64,000 bases of DNA. Source: Microbacterium sp. SD291. Lineage in GTDB: Bacteria; Actinomycetota; Actinomycetes; Actinomycetales; Microbacteriaceae. Position numbers and translations under genes: made by a program. Shown here one piece after another: positions 43,640-52,563 of this stretch; position 1 is the stretch's first letter, and each line of letters starts with the position of its first letter. Where the stretch lies: contig NZ_JADIJR010000003.1 in NCBI RefSeq assembly GCF_017355365.1, positions 1 through 64,000 on the forward strand. Reading direction: 5' to 3'. The notes under the pieces are model-generated. The model searched no databases. It had not been told where the DNA came from and saw only the letters and a list, made by a program, of their open reading frames with translations.

Positions 43640-44110
43640 ATGCCCCGTTCTCGTCGCTTCGCAGTCGCCGCGGGCGCCGTCGCGCTCCTCTCGACGCTGG
43701 CCGGATGCTCGAGCACGGTCCACCTCGAGCCGGCGGACGATGCGAACAACCCCGCGTGCGCCGACGTGTCGGTGCTGCTCCCCGACGCGATCGGCGAGCT
43801 CGACAGGGTGTGGACGGATGCGCAGGCCACCGGCGCCTGGGGCGAGCCGACGGTCGTTCTCCGGTGCGGCGTCCAGCCGCCTGCGCCCTCAGCGCTGGAG
43901 TGCGTCACGCTCGGCGGCGTCGACTGGCTCGTCCTCGACCAGGAGGACGAGCGGCAGCGGCTGGTGTCGTTCGGCCGCGACCCCGCGATCGAGGTGATCA
44001 TCCGGCGCGGCGAGGAGCTCGACTTCGCGACCGTGGTCGAGAGCATCTCGACCAGCATCCAGGCCGGACTGCAGCCGGCGACCGTGACCTGCTCCGACCG
44101 GCCGAGCTGA
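43640..44110 (+). CDS. DUF3515 family lipoprotein
   Basis: A 156-residue protein with a basic N-terminus, a hydrophobic segment and lipobox LAGC (Cys near residue 23), so it is probably exported and lipid-anchored. NPACADVSVLLP and WGEPTVVLRCGVQPPAPS follow the DUF3515 pattern, as does a C-terminal Cys (VTCSDR). The family is common in actinobacteria next to ddl and thiL, as here. Function unknown. Confidence 0.9.
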   Translation: MPRSRRFAVAAGAVALLSTLAGCSSTVHLEPADDANNPACADVSVLLPDAIGELDRVWTDAQATGAWGEPTVVLRCGVQPPAPSALECVTLGGVDWLVLDQEDERQRLVSFGRDPAIEVIIRRGEELDFATVVESISTSIQAGLQPATVTCSDRPS

Positions 44111-44131
44111 GCAAGGCCGGCCGGAGGTCGC

Positions 44132-45214
44132 TCAGCGGCGCAGTCCCGCCTCGATGAGCTCCGAGATCAGGTCGCCGTAGTCGAGCCCTGAGGCGACCCA
44201 GCACTTCGGGAACATCGAGATCGGCGTGAAGCCTGGCATGGTGTTCAGCTCGTTCACGACGAGCTCTCCCGCAGGTGTGAGGAACATGTCGACCCGCGCG
44301 AGTCCGCGGCCGTCGACGGCCTCGAACGAGCGGATCCCGGCGTCCTGGATCGCCGCGATCTCGGCATCCGTCAGATCCGCGGGGCAGATCACGTCGACAC
44401 CGTCGCCGCCGAGGTACTTGCCCTCGAAGTCGTAGAACCCGCGCGACGTGAGGACGATCTCGCCGGGGAGCGAGGCGCGGACGCCGTCGGCGCCCTCGAG
44501 GACGGCGACCTCGATCTCCCGGCCGACGACTCCGGTCTCGATGAGCACCTTGTCGTCCTCCGCGAACGCGACCGCGAGGGCCTCGTCGAGCTCGGACAGA
44601 TCGGCGACCTTCGACACGCCGACGCTGGAGCCCGCGCGCGCGGGCTTGACGAACAGCGGGAGTCCGAGCGCTTCGGCCGACTTCCGCACGCCCTCGGCAT
44701 CCGCTGCCCACTGCCTGGCGCGCACCGTGACCCACGGCGCCACCGAGATGCCGGCCGCCTGCAGGGCGATCTTCATGAAGTGCTTGTCCATGCAGAGCGC
44801 CGAGTCGAGCACGCCGCCGCCCGCATAGGGCACCTCGAGCGTGTCGAAGTAGCCCTGGATCGTGCCGTCCTCGCCGTGCGTGCCGTGCAGGATCGGCAGC
44901 ACGATGTCGATCTCGCCGAAGACCTCGGTGGCGCCGTCCGTTCGTACGACGCGGAGGGTCCGGTCGCCACCCGGCTCCGGCCACAGCACGCGGGTGCCGT
45001 TGTCGGCGACCTCGGGCAGGTGCGCGGCGTCCAGCGGGAACTTCGCCGGGTCGTCGTCCTCGAGGACGAACGCGCCCTCGCGGGTGATCCCGACCGGGAT
45101 CACCCGGTAGCGGTCCCGGTCAATCGCCCCGAGCACCCCGCCCGCCGTTGCGGAACTGATCGAGTGCTCGCTGGAACGCCCGCCGAAGAGGACCACCACC
45201 GTCTGCTTGTCCAT
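44132..45214 (-). CDS. ddl: D-alanine-D-alanine ligase
   Basis: Ddl makes the D-Ala-D-Ala end of peptidoglycan precursors. The 360-residue ATP-grasp enzyme starts MDKQTVVVLFGGRSSEHSIS, with LPILHGTHGEDGTIQGYF, the KPARAGSSVGVSKV loop, EIEVAVLEG and the C-terminal VNELNTMPGFTPISMFPK. GAGAGGA precedes the ATG. Its first 95 nt overlap the end of gpsA. Confidence 0.96.
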   Translation of the reverse strand: MDKQTVVVLFGGRSSEHSISSATAGGVLGAIDRDRYRVIPVGITREGAFVLEDDDPAKFPLDAAHLPEVADNGTRVLWPEPGGDRTLRVVRTDGATEVFGEIDIVLPILHGTHGEDGTIQGYFDTLEVPYAGGGVLDSALCMDKHFMKIALQAAGISVAPWVTVRARQWAADAEGVRKSAEALGLPLFVKPARAGSSVGVSKVADLSELDEALAVAFAEDDKVLIETGVVGREIEVAVLEGADGVRASLPGEIVLTSRGFYDFEGKYLGGDGVDVICPADLTDAEIAAIQDAGIRSFEAVDGRGLARVDMFLTPAGELVVNELNTMPGFTPISMFPKCWVASGLDYGDLISELIEAGLRR

Positions 45215-46250
45215 AGCTGGTCCTCTCCCCCTGCGGGGTGTCATCGTCCGTCGTCAGGTGGGGTGCGATGTCGCGGGGGTTCATCTTCCCGTCGAGCACC
45301 ATCTTCACCTGTTCGACGATGGGCATGTCGACCTCGGACTCGCGTGCGAGCTGCAGGATCGGCGCGACGGACGCGAGTCCCTCGGCGGTCTGCTGCATCT
45401 GCTTCACGACGTCCTGGAAGCTGTACCCCTGGCCGAGCAGGCGCCCGGCCGTGTTGTTGCGGCTCAGCGGCGACTGGCAGGTGGCGATCAGGTCGCCGAG
45501 CCCTGCGAGTCCCTGCAGCGTCTCCGGGTGCGCCCCGTTCGCGACGGCGAAGTCCGTCATCTCCACGAGCCCGCGGGTGATGATCGACGCCTTGGTGTTC
45601 TCTCCGTAGCCGACGCCGTCGACGATCCCGATCGCGACCGCGATCAGGTTCTTCAGCACTCCGCCGAACTCCGTGCCGATCACGTCGGTGTTCACGAACG
45701 TGCGGAAGTAGCCGTTGCGCGCGGCGCGGGCGATCTCCTCGGCCGTCTCGAGACTGCGTGAGGAGATCACGGCGGCGGTCGGCTGCTCGCGGGCGATCTC
45801 GAGTGCGAGGTTCGGACCGGATGCCACCGCGATGCGCTCCGGGTCGCAGCGCAGCTCCTGCTCGATGACCTGGCTCATCCGGAGGCCCGTCGACCGCTCG
45901 ACGCCCTTCATCAGGCTGACGACCTTCGCATCGCTGTCGGCGAGCAGCGGCCTCAGGGCCGCGAGGTTCTCCCGGAGCGACTGGCTCGGAACCGAGAGGT
46001 ACACCTGGTCGGCGCCCCGCAGCGCGATCGCGAGCTCGTGGGTCGCCGCCATGGAGCGGGGAAGATTGATGCCGGGGAGGTACCGCGAGTTGCGCTTCGC
46101 CTCGTCGATCTCGTGCGCGAGCTCTGCACGGCGGGCCCACATGGTGACCTGCGCGCCGCCGTCCGCCAGGATCTTGCCGAAGGTGGTGCCCCAGCTGCCG
46201 GCGCCGATGACCGCGACGCGGGGTCCGGCCGGTGCGCTTCGCTTAGTCAA
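45120..46250 (-). CDS. gpsA: NAD(P)-dependent glycerol-3-phosphate dehydrogenase
   Basis: GpsA reduces dihydroxyacetone phosphate to sn-glycerol-3-phosphate for phospholipid synthesis. The 376-residue protein has the dinucleotide fold GAGSWGTTFGKILADGGAQVTMW and the conserved GVLKNLIAVAIGIVDGVGYGENTKA. The TTG start overlaps the plsC stop (TTGACTAA) with GAAGGAG 10 nt upstream. About 40 residues follow the usual family end (PIVEQVKMVLDGKMNPRDIAPHL), and the last 95 nt overlap ddl. Confidence 0.93.
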   Translation of the reverse strand: MTKRSAPAGPRVAVIGAGSWGTTFGKILADGGAQVTMWARRAELAHEIDEAKRNSRYLPGINLPRSMAATHELAIALRGADQVYLSVPSQSLRENLAALRPLLADSDAKVVSLMKGVERSTGLRMSQVIEQELRCDPERIAVASGPNLALEIAREQPTAAVISSRSLETAEEIARAARNGYFRTFVNTDVIGTEFGGVLKNLIAVAIGIVDGVGYGENTKASIITRGLVEMTDFAVANGAHPETLQGLAGLGDLIATCQSPLSRNNTAGRLLGQGYSFQDVVKQMQQTAEGLASVAPILQLARESEVDMPIVEQVKMVLDGKMNPRDIAPHLTTDDDTPQGERTSYGQADGGGPLRRAFQRALDQFRNGGRGARGD

Positions 46251-47001
46251 GGCGACCCGTCTCCTTCTGTCCGTGGGACGCCGGATTCCACCGCTCGGCG
46301 GGAGCCTTCTCGTCACGCAGCCCCTCGAGCAGAGCAGTGATCGCGTTCATCAGACGGGTGGTCGCCTCGCTGAGCGCGGCCTGATCGCCCGCGCGGCCGC
46401 GCAGGTCGGAGAGGTCGACGGGGTCGCCGATCACGACGTTCACGGGCTTGCGCGGCGGCCAGAGGCTCAGGCCCTTCTGGTAACGGCCCATGATCGCCTG
46501 CGTGCCCCATTGCGCCATCGGGATCAGCGGGATGTCGCCGGCAAGCGCCAGACGCACCGCACCCGACTTCCCCCGCATCGGCCACAGATCGGGGTCCCGG
46601 GTGAGAGTGCCCTCCGGGTAGACGATGACGCCGCGGCCGTGTTCGACGAGATCAGCCGACTGCGTCATCGTCTGCTTCGCCGCGGACGCCGAGGAGGTGC
46701 GGGCGACGGGGATCATCCCGGTCGAGCGCAGCAGCCAGCCGAGCACCGGGACCTTGAACAGGCTGTCCTTCGTCATGAACCGGGGCGCGCGGCCCAGCCG
46801 CCAGACCGCGACCGCGACGATCAGAGGATCGAACTCAGAGTAGTGGTTCGGAGCGAGAACGAACGCGCCTTCGCTCGGCAGCTTCTCGCGGCCGGTGATC
46901 CGGATCTTTGCGAGCACCGAGATCAGCGGCACGACGACCGCGGCGAGCGGCCAGAAGAGGCTCGGCCGTCGCTTCTCCGACCCGGAACGCATCGCCGTCA
47001 C
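46243..47001 (-). CDS. plsC: 1-acyl-sn-glycerol-3-phosphate acyltransferase
   Basis: PlsC acylates lysophosphatidic acid to phosphatidic acid. The 252-residue protein has one N-terminal hydrophobic segment (LFWPLAAVVVPLISVL), the HX4D motif NHYSEFD (about 52-58) and VIVYPEGTLTRD. It starts at a GTG overlapping the murA stop (GTGA), and ends in the gpsA start. The downstream gpsA makes its precursor. Confidence 0.94.
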   Translation of the reverse strand: MTAMRSGSEKRRPSLFWPLAAVVVPLISVLAKIRITGREKLPSEGAFVLAPNHYSEFDPLIVAVAVWRLGRAPRFMTKDSLFKVPVLGWLLRSTGMIPVARTSSASAAKQTMTQSADLVEHGRGVIVYPEGTLTRDPDLWPMRGKSGAVRLALAGDIPLIPMAQWGTQAIMGRYQKGLSLWPPRKPVNVVIGDPVDLSDLRGRAGDQAALSEATTRLMNAITALLEGLRDEKAPAERWNPASHGQKETGRLD

Positions 47002-48365
47002 CGGACGACGTCGAAGTCGGCGCCGAGGGCGTCGAGCTTTGCGAGGAACTTCTCGTAGCCGCGGCTGAGGATGTCGACACCGGACACCTTCGACTCGCCC
47101 TCGGCCGTCAGCGCGGCGATGACGTGACTGTAGCCGCCCCGGAGGTCCGGAACGACGATGTCCGCGCCGTGCAGGGGCGTCGGGCCGGTGATCACGGCCG
47201 CCTGCTCGAGCTCGCGGCGGGGTACGCGACGCGGCCCGTCCTGCAGGCCGTGCGGGTGCACGACGATGTCGGCGCCCATCTTCACCAGGGCGTCCGTGAA
47301 GCCCATCCGGTTCTCGTACACCGTCTCGTGCACGACCGAGCGGCCGTTCGCCTGGGTCAGTGCGACCACCAGCGGCTGCTGCCAGTCCGTCATGAATCCG
47401 GGATGCACGTCGGTCTCCACGACGACCGGCTTGATCTCGCCGTCGCGGCGGAACAGGATGCCGTCCTCCTGGATGTCGAACCAGCCGCCGGCCTTGCGGA
47501 AGACGTTGAGGAAGGTCAGCATCTCCTGCTGCTTGGCGCCGCCGACGAAGATCTCACCGTCGGTCGCGAGAGCGGCCGAAGCCCAGGATGCGGCCTCGTT
47601 GCGGTCGAAGATCGAGCGGTGGTCGTAGCCGCGGAGGTGCTCGACGCCCTCGATGAGGATCACCCGGTTGGGCTCGTAGGAGATGATCGCGCCCATCTTC
47701 TGCAGCACGGCGATCAGGTCCATGATCTCCGGCTCGATGGCGGCGTTGCGCAGCTCCGTGGTGCCCTCGGCGCGCACCGCGGTGAGCAGCACCTGCTCGG
47801 TCGCGCCGACGCTCGGGTACGGGAGGTGGATGTTCGCCCCGTGCAGTCGCCCGTTCGGGCGGGAGAGCCGGATGCCGCTGGGCAGCTTCTCGACGACGGC
47901 GCCGAACTTGCGCAGGGCGTCCAGGTGGAAGTCGATCGGGCGATCGCCGATGCGGCAGCCGCCGAGGTCGGGGATGAACGCCTGACCCAGCCGGTGCAGC
48001 AGCGGACCGCAGAACAGGATCGGGATGCGCGAGGCGCCGGCGTGCGCGTCGATCTCCTCGAAGTGCGCGGACTCGACATCGCTCGGGTCGAAGATGAGAG
48101 CGCCGGGCTCGTCGCCCTCGGTCACCCCGACGCCATGCACCTCGAGCAGCGACCGGACGACGGCGACGTCGCTGATCGCGGGCACGTCGCGGAGCACGCT
48201 GACCGTCTCGCCGAGGAGGGATGCCACCATCGCCTTGGTCGCGAGGTTCTTCGCGCCCTTGACATCGACGCGGCCGCGCAGCGGTCGTCCTCCGCGAATG
48301 GCGAGAACGTCTCCGGTGAGAGCGGGGACTCCGTCCGGAAGAGCATCGCGCACGGGTGTCGTCAT
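46998..48365 (-). CDS. murA: UDP-N-acetylglucosamine 1-carboxyvinyltransferase
   Basis: MurA starts peptidoglycan precursor synthesis by moving enolpyruvate to UDP-GlcNAc. The 455-residue protein has VKGAKNLATKAMVASLL near the N-terminus with the conserved Lys-Asn pair, and GPLLHRLGQAFIPDLGGCRIGDRPIDFH with the catalytic Cys, so it belongs to the fosfomycin-sensitive type, unlike the Asp form of mycobacteria. It is the first gene of murA-plsC-gpsA-ddl. Confidence 0.96.
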   Translation of the reverse strand: MTTPVRDALPDGVPALTGDVLAIRGGRPLRGRVDVKGAKNLATKAMVASLLGETVSVLRDVPAISDVAVVRSLLEVHGVGVTEGDEPGALIFDPSDVESAHFEEIDAHAGASRIPILFCGPLLHRLGQAFIPDLGGCRIGDRPIDFHLDALRKFGAVVEKLPSGIRLSRPNGRLHGANIHLPYPSVGATEQVLLTAVRAEGTTELRNAAIEPEIMDLIAVLQKMGAIISYEPNRVILIEGVEHLRGYDHRSIFDRNEAASWASAALATDGEIFVGGAKQQEMLTFLNVFRKAGGWFDIQEDGILFRRDGEIKPVVVETDVHPGFMTDWQQPLVVALTQANGRSVVHETVYENRMGFTDALVKMGADIVVHPHGLQDGPRRVPRRELEQAAVITGPTPLHGADIVVPDLRGGYSHVIAALTAEGESKVSGVDILSRGYEKFLAKLDALGADFDVVR

Positions 48366-48392
48366 TCGGAGCCTCACTTCATCAAGGAAATC

Positions 48393-48424
48393 GGGGGCGG
48401 GTCGCCCCTGGCTCCCCCGCCCCC
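48393..48424 (-). terminator. Hairpin terminator after leuD
   Basis: GGGGGCGGG ... CCCGCCCCC with a 14-nt loop lies between the leuD stop and the murA start. On the minus strand it is followed by GATTTCC. Confidence 0.75.
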
Positions 48425-48430
48425 TCCGTC

Positions 48431-49027
48431 TTACTGGACGGGAAGGGTACGTGGCCGCCACGACTCGCGACGGGCCTCGAACTGCGCGATCCTGTCTTCG
48501 TTGCGCAGCGTGAGCCCGATGTCATCGAGCCCTTCGAGGAGCCGCCATCTAGTGTAATCGTCGATTCCGATCTGAGCCTGGACGTCACCGATCGAGGCGA
48601 TCCGCTCCTCGAGGTTCACGGTGATCTGCGCCCCGGGATTCCGGTCGATCTCGGCCCAGATCCGCTCGAGATCCTCCTCGGAGATCGTGGCGGCGAGCAG
48701 GCCCTGCTTGCCGGAGTTGCCCCGGAAGATGTCAGCGAAACGCGGGCTGAGCACGACCTTGAACCCGAAGTCGCGCAGCGCCCACACGGCGTGCTCGCGG
48801 CTGGATCCGGTGCCGAAGTCCGACCCAGCGACCAGCACGGAAGCCCCCTGGAAGGCAGCCTGGTTGAGGACGAACTCCGGGTCCTGGCGCCACGCGTGGA
48901 ACAGCGCATCCTCGAAGCCGGTCTTCGTGACCCGCTTGAGGAAGACCGCGGGGATGATCTGGTCGGTGTCGACGTTCGACCGCTTCAGCGGTGCCGCGAT
49001 GCCGGTGTGCGTGGTGAACTTCTCCAT
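48431..49027 (-). CDS. leuD: 3-isopropylmalate dehydratase small subunit
   Basis: LeuD pairs with LeuC to convert 2- to 3-isopropylmalate. The 198-residue protein has the swivel-domain signature [34 protein letters not shown] and the conserved [14 protein letters not shown]. It lies 2 nt after leuC on the same transcript, before a terminator. Confidence 0.96.
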   Translation of the reverse strand: MEKFTTHTGIAAPLKRSNVDTDQIIPAVFLKRVTKTGFEDALFHAWRQDPEFVLNQAAFQGASVLVAGSDFGTGSSREHAVWALRDFGFKVVLSPRFADIFRGNSGKQGLLAATISEEDLERIWAEIDRNPGAQITVNLEERIASIGDVQAQIGIDDYTRWRLLEGLDDIGLTLRNEDRIAQFEARRESWRPRTLPVQ

Positions 49028-49029
49028 GA

Positions 49030-50502
49030 TCAGACCTCCGCCTGGGTTGCTGAGCCTGTCGAAGCATCGTTCAGGTCGCTCGGGCTCGACAGCGTGCCGA
49101 GGATGGCGGTCGCCGCGGCGACCAGCGGCGACACCAGGTGCGTGCGACCGCCCTTGCCCTGGCGGCCCTCGAAGTTGCGGTTCGAGGTGGAGGCGCAGCG
49201 CTCACCCGGGGCGAGCTGGTCGGGATTCATGCCGAGGCACATCGAGCAGCCGGCGAAGCGCCACTCGGCGCCGAAGTCCTTGATGACCTGGTCCAGGCCC
49301 TCCGCCTCGGCCTCCAGGCGCACGCGGGCGGAGCCGGGGACGACCATCACCCTGACGCCGTCGGCCTTCTTCCTGCCCTTGATGACGGAGGCGAAGGCGC
49401 GCAGGTCCTCGATCCGGCTGTTGGTGCACGACCCCATGAACACGGCATCCACCGGCACCTGCTTGAGAGGCGTGCCCGGCGTCAGATCCATGTACTCCAG
49501 TGCCCGCTCCGCTGCGGCGCGCTCGTTCGGGTCGGCGATGTCAGCCGGGTCGGGAACGGATGCCGACAGCGAGCTGCCCTGGCCGGGGTTGGTCCCCCAG
49601 GTCACGAAGGGCTCGAGAGTGTCGGCGTCGACGAAGACCTCGGCGTCGAACTCTGCGCCGTCGTCGGTCGGCAGGGTGCGCCAGTAGGCGACGGCATCCT
49701 CCCAGTCCTGCTCCTTGGGCGCGTGCGCGCGGCCCTCGAGGTACGCGAACGTCGTCTCGTCGGGGGCGACCATGCCTGCCCGCGCGCCCGCCTCGATGGA
49801 CATGTTGCAGATCGTCATCCGGCCTTCCATCGACAGCGCGCGGATGGCGCTGCCGCGGAACTCCAGGACGTAGCCCTGGCCGCCGCCGGTGCCGATCTTC
49901 GCGATGACAGCCAGGATGATGTCCTTCGCCGTCACGCCGGGGCGCAGCGTGCCGTCGACGTTGATCGCCATCGTCTTGAACGGCTTGAGCGGCAGCGTCT
50001 GCGTGGCCATGACGTGCTCGACCTCGCTGGTGCCGATGCCGAACGCCATCGCGCCGAAGGCGCCGTGGGTCGACGTGTGCGAGTCGCCGCAGACGACGGT
50101 GATGCCGGGCATGGTGAGTCCGAGCTGCGGACCGACGACGTGGACGATGCCCTGCTCCGCGTCGCCCAGCGAGTGCAGGCGCACCCCGAACTCCTCGGCA
50201 TTGTTGCGCAGCGTCTGGATCTGGGTGCGGCTGGTGAGGTCCGCGATGGGCTTGTCGATGTCCCAGGTCGGGGTGTTGTGGTCCTCGGTCGCGATCGTGA
50301 GGTCGAGCCGGCGCAGCGGGCGGCCCTCGGCACGGAGGCCGTCGAAGGCCTGCGGGCTGGTGACCTCGTGCACCAGGTGCAGGTCGATGTAGATGAGGTC
50401 CGGCTCGCCGTTCTCGCCCTTGACGACGAGATGGTCGTCCCAGACCTTCTCGGCGAGGGTCCTGCGGCGTACGGGAGCGGCTTCTGCTGCGGGGGTGTTC
50501 AT
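49030..50502 (-). CDS. leuC: 3-isopropylmalate dehydratase large subunit
   Basis: LeuC carries the 4Fe-4S cluster of isopropylmalate isomerase. The 490-residue protein has [42 protein letters not shown] and [34 protein letters not shown] with the cluster Cys. AGGAG precedes the ATG. A leucine leader peptide and a stem-loop lie upstream, so it is probably controlled by attenuation. Confidence 0.97.
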   Translation of the reverse strand: MNTPAAEAAPVRRRTLAEKVWDDHLVVKGENGEPDLIYIDLHLVHEVTSPQAFDGLRAEGRPLRRLDLTIATEDHNTPTWDIDKPIADLTSRTQIQTLRNNAEEFGVRLHSLGDAEQGIVHVVGPQLGLTMPGITVVCGDSHTSTHGAFGAMAFGIGTSEVEHVMATQTLPLKPFKTMAINVDGTLRPGVTAKDIILAVIAKIGTGGGQGYVLEFRGSAIRALSMEGRMTICNMSIEAGARAGMVAPDETTFAYLEGRAHAPKEQDWEDAVAYWRTLPTDDGAEFDAEVFVDADTLEPFVTWGTNPGQGSSLSASVPDPADIADPNERAAAERALEYMDLTPGTPLKQVPVDAVFMGSCTNSRIEDLRAFASVIKGRKKADGVRVMVVPGSARVRLEAEAEGLDQVIKDFGAEWRFAGCSMCLGMNPDQLAPGERCASTSNRNFEGRQGKGGRTHLVSPLVAAATAILGTLSSPSDLNDASTGSATQAEV

Positions 50503-50543
50503 TGCGGTTCTCCTGAAGCTGGCGGTTCGGCCCACGATGGACT

Positions 50544-50582
50544 CCGCGACGAGGAGGGGCTCAGAACGAGATCTCGTCGCGG
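50544..50582 (-). promoter_or_regulatory. Stem-loop of the leuC leader
   Basis: CCGCGACGAG ... CTCGTCGCGG is a perfect 10-bp inverted repeat with a 19-nt loop. Its first strand is inside the leader ORF just after the Leu codons, and its second strand follows the stop codon, as expected of a ribosome-sensing leader. Confidence 0.65.
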
Positions 50583-50608
50583 CCGCTAAGAAGGAGCACG
50601 ACCCGCAT
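50561..50608 (-). CDS. leuCD leader peptide
   Basis: An ATG opens a 15-residue frame, [15 protein letters not shown], with three successive Leu and two Val codons. Stop is TGA. The extended -10 TGGTAGCCT ends 6 nt before the ATG, so the message begins at the start codon. Its position 59 nt before leuC and the overlapping stem-loop point to leucine-responsive attenuation. Confidence 0.7.
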   Translation of the reverse strand: MRVVLLLSGRDEISF

Positions 50609-50614
50609 GAGGCC

Positions 50615-50620
50615 AGGCTA
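50615..50620 (-). promoter_or_regulatory. -10 box of the leuCD leaderless transcript
   Basis: TGGTAGCCT on the minus strand is followed by GGCCTC and the ATG of the leader peptide. Confidence 0.6.
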
Positions 50621-50705
50621 CCACCGCTGGAACACCCGGATACGCGACGTGACGCAGGGCTGGGACCTGCGCGCGGTCTGATCCACGACGCAGGTCCCCT
50701 GGCAT

Positions 50706-51710
50706 CTACTCGGCGATAGCCGCGCGCTTCTCGGCGCGCTTCTCACGCGAGGAGGCGATGAGGCTCGCGACCGTGGCCACGGTCATCGAGGCCAGGATCA
50801 CGCCGAGCGAGACCATGTTGTCGATGTCCGGAACCCACTCGACATGCTGTCCGCCGTTGATGAACGGCAGCTCGTTCTCGTGCAGCGCGTGCAGGATGAG
50901 CTTGACGCCGATGAAACCGAGGATGACGGCGATGCCGTAGTGCAGGTAGCGCAGGCGGTCGAGGAGATCGCCGAGCAGGAAGTAGAGCTGGCGAAGACCC
51001 ATCAGCGCGAAGATGTTCGCGGCGAACACCAGGAACGCGTTCGTCGTGATGTCGAAGATCGCGGGGATCGAGTCGATCGCGAACGTCAGGTCGGTGATGC
51101 CGATCGTCATGAAGACGATGATCATCGGCGTCCACATCCGCTTGCCGTCGACCGTGGTGCGCACCTTGGCGTCGTCGTAGCCGTCGCTGATGTCGATGCG
51201 GCGGCGGAGCAGGCGCACGATGAACGCCTCGCGCTGGACCTCCTCGTCGTGCTCGCCGTCGGGCATCGCCTGCTTGATGGCGGTGTAGATCAGGAAGGCG
51301 CCGAAGATGTAGAAGATCGGCGAGAAGTGCTCGATGACGGCGACGCCGATGAGGATGAACGCGCCGCGGAGCACGAGCGCGATGATGATGCCGACCATCA
51401 GCACCTGCTGCTGCAGGCGGCGCGGCACGGCGAACTGCGCCATGATCAGCACGAACACGAACAGGTTGTCGATGGAGAGGCTGTATTCCAGCGCCCAGCC
51501 GGTGATGAAGTCACCGGCGTTGCGCCAGCCCGCCACGTTGCCGAGGATCACGGCGAACAGGAGCGCGAGGCCGACGTAGAACGCCACCCAGAGGGTGGAC
51601 TCCCTGGTGGACGGGATGTGCGGGCGGAGACGGACGAGCAGCAGGTCGGCGATCAGGATGACGGTCATCACGATCATCGAGGTGATCTCGAACCAGACAG
51701 GGATTTCCAA
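50706..51710 (-). CDS. TerC family membrane protein, probable manganese exporter
   Basis: A 334-residue protein with about nine hydrophobic helices and the TerC hallmarks: [18 protein letters not shown] (about 75-92) and [19 protein letters not shown] (about 200-218) with acidic residues inside membrane segments. TerC/Alx-type proteins export Mn2+. It starts at TTG; no other in-frame start was found. Upstream is a yybP-ykoY type riboswitch with a hairpin that can hide the ribosome site, which supports a manganese function. Confidence 0.92.
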   Translation of the reverse strand: MEIPVWFEITSMIVMTVILIADLLLVRLRPHIPSTRESTLWVAFYVGLALLFAVILGNVAGWRNAGDFITGWALEYSLSIDNLFVFVLIMAQFAVPRRLQQQVLMVGIIIALVLRGAFILIGVAVIEHFSPIFYIFGAFLIYTAIKQAMPDGEHDEEVQREAFIVRLLRRRIDISDGYDDAKVRTTVDGKRMWTPMIIVFMTIGITDLTFAIDSIPAIFDITTNAFLVFAANIFALMGLRQLYFLLGDLLDRLRYLHYGIAVILGFIGVKLILHALHENELPFINGGQHVEWVPDIDNMVSLGVILASMTVATVASLIASSREKRAEKRAAIAE

Positions 51711-51723
51711 GGGCGCACTGCAC

Positions 51724-51754
51724 CTTTCGGGAGGGGTCGGGAAGAAGCCGAAAG
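51724..51754 (-). promoter_or_regulatory. Ribosome-site sequestering hairpin before the TerC gene
   Basis: CTTTCGG ... CCGAAAG is a perfect 7-bp stem. Its 3' strand holds the AAAGG ribosome site. The 5' strand is the same segment that closes the riboswitch P1 stem, so the two structures exclude each other. Confidence 0.6.
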
Positions 51755-51846
51755 TCTCTCCCCCGCACTGAGTGCGTCGCGCGACCGGAGCAGCTCTGTC
51801 GATGCTCGTGATGACGATCCGCGCGGTTCCGGGATACTCCCTCTCG
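51749..51846 (-). ncRNA. yybP-ykoY manganese riboswitch (candidate)
   Basis: On the minus strand, CGAGAG closes with CTTTCG as P1. GAGGGAGTATCCC follows on the 5' side, matching the conserved GGGGAGUA loop, then GTCATCACGAGC. GAGACTTTC on the 3' side matches the AGACCUUU segment. It sits directly upstream of a TerC gene, the usual setting. P1 and the sequestering hairpin share CTTTCGG, which predicts an ON switch with Mn2+. Confidence 0.75.
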
Positions 51847-52005
51847 CAGAGACAATGCTACCGGAGCGCGGGGGCCATGACGAAAAAGGTCGGCGAGGGC
51901 CTGTCAGGCGACTCGTCGTGGGGCACGCAGACGCGGCGCACCGATTCTGAGACGATGAGGCATCCGGCGACACTTCCCCGGTGAGAGACATCGAACGGAA
52001 ACAGG

Positions 52006-52563
52006 ATGCCCGTGCAGACGAGTGATCAGAGATGGGCGGCTCAGGCTGCGGCAGGTGACGAGAGCGCCTTCCGTGATCTGTACCGCGCGTATGTCCGGCC
52101 GGTCTACTGGATCGCGCACGGCATCCTCGGCTCCGCCGCCGATGCCGAGGACGTGACGCAGGAGACCTTCGTGGCCGCCTGGCGGAAGCTCCCCGGCTTC
52201 GAGCTGCAGGGCGAGTCGATCCTGCCCTGGCTCGCGACGATCTGCCGCTTCCAGGCGGCGAATCGCCTGCGTCGGCGACTGCGCGACCAGGCGCACACGG
52301 CGGACGGGGTCGACGAGATGATCCCGTCGACGATCAGCGTCGAGGAGCAGGTCATCACGGCCGCGCTCGCTGAGCGGATCGCGGCCGAGGTCGGCACCCT
52401 GAGCGAGCTCGATCGCGAGATATTCCGGCTGTGCGCCGCAGAGGGATACGCGTATCAGGCCGCGGCCGACGAGCTCGGCGTGAGCCACGCCGTCGTCCGG
52501 AATCGTCTCTCGCGAGTGCGCACCCAATTGCGCGGTGCTGTGAAGGAAGCGAGCGACGCATGA
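52006..52563 (+). CDS. ECF sigma factor
   Basis: A 185-residue sigma factor with region 2 (ESAFRDLYRAYVRPVYWIAHGILGSAADAEDVTQETFVAAWRKL, about 19-63) and region 4 (AYQAAADELGVSHAVVRNRLSRVRTQLR, about 151-178). It overlaps the DUF4349 membrane protein gene by 4 nt, so that protein is its probable regulator. GGAAACAGG precedes the ATG. Confidence 0.93.
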   Translation: MPVQTSDQRWAAQAAAGDESAFRDLYRAYVRPVYWIAHGILGSAADAEDVTQETFVAAWRKLPGFELQGESILPWLATICRFQAANRLRRRLRDQAHTADGVDEMIPSTISVEEQVITAALAERIAAEVGTLSELDREIFRLCAAEGYAYQAAADELGVSHAVVRNRLSRVRTQLRGAVKEASDA

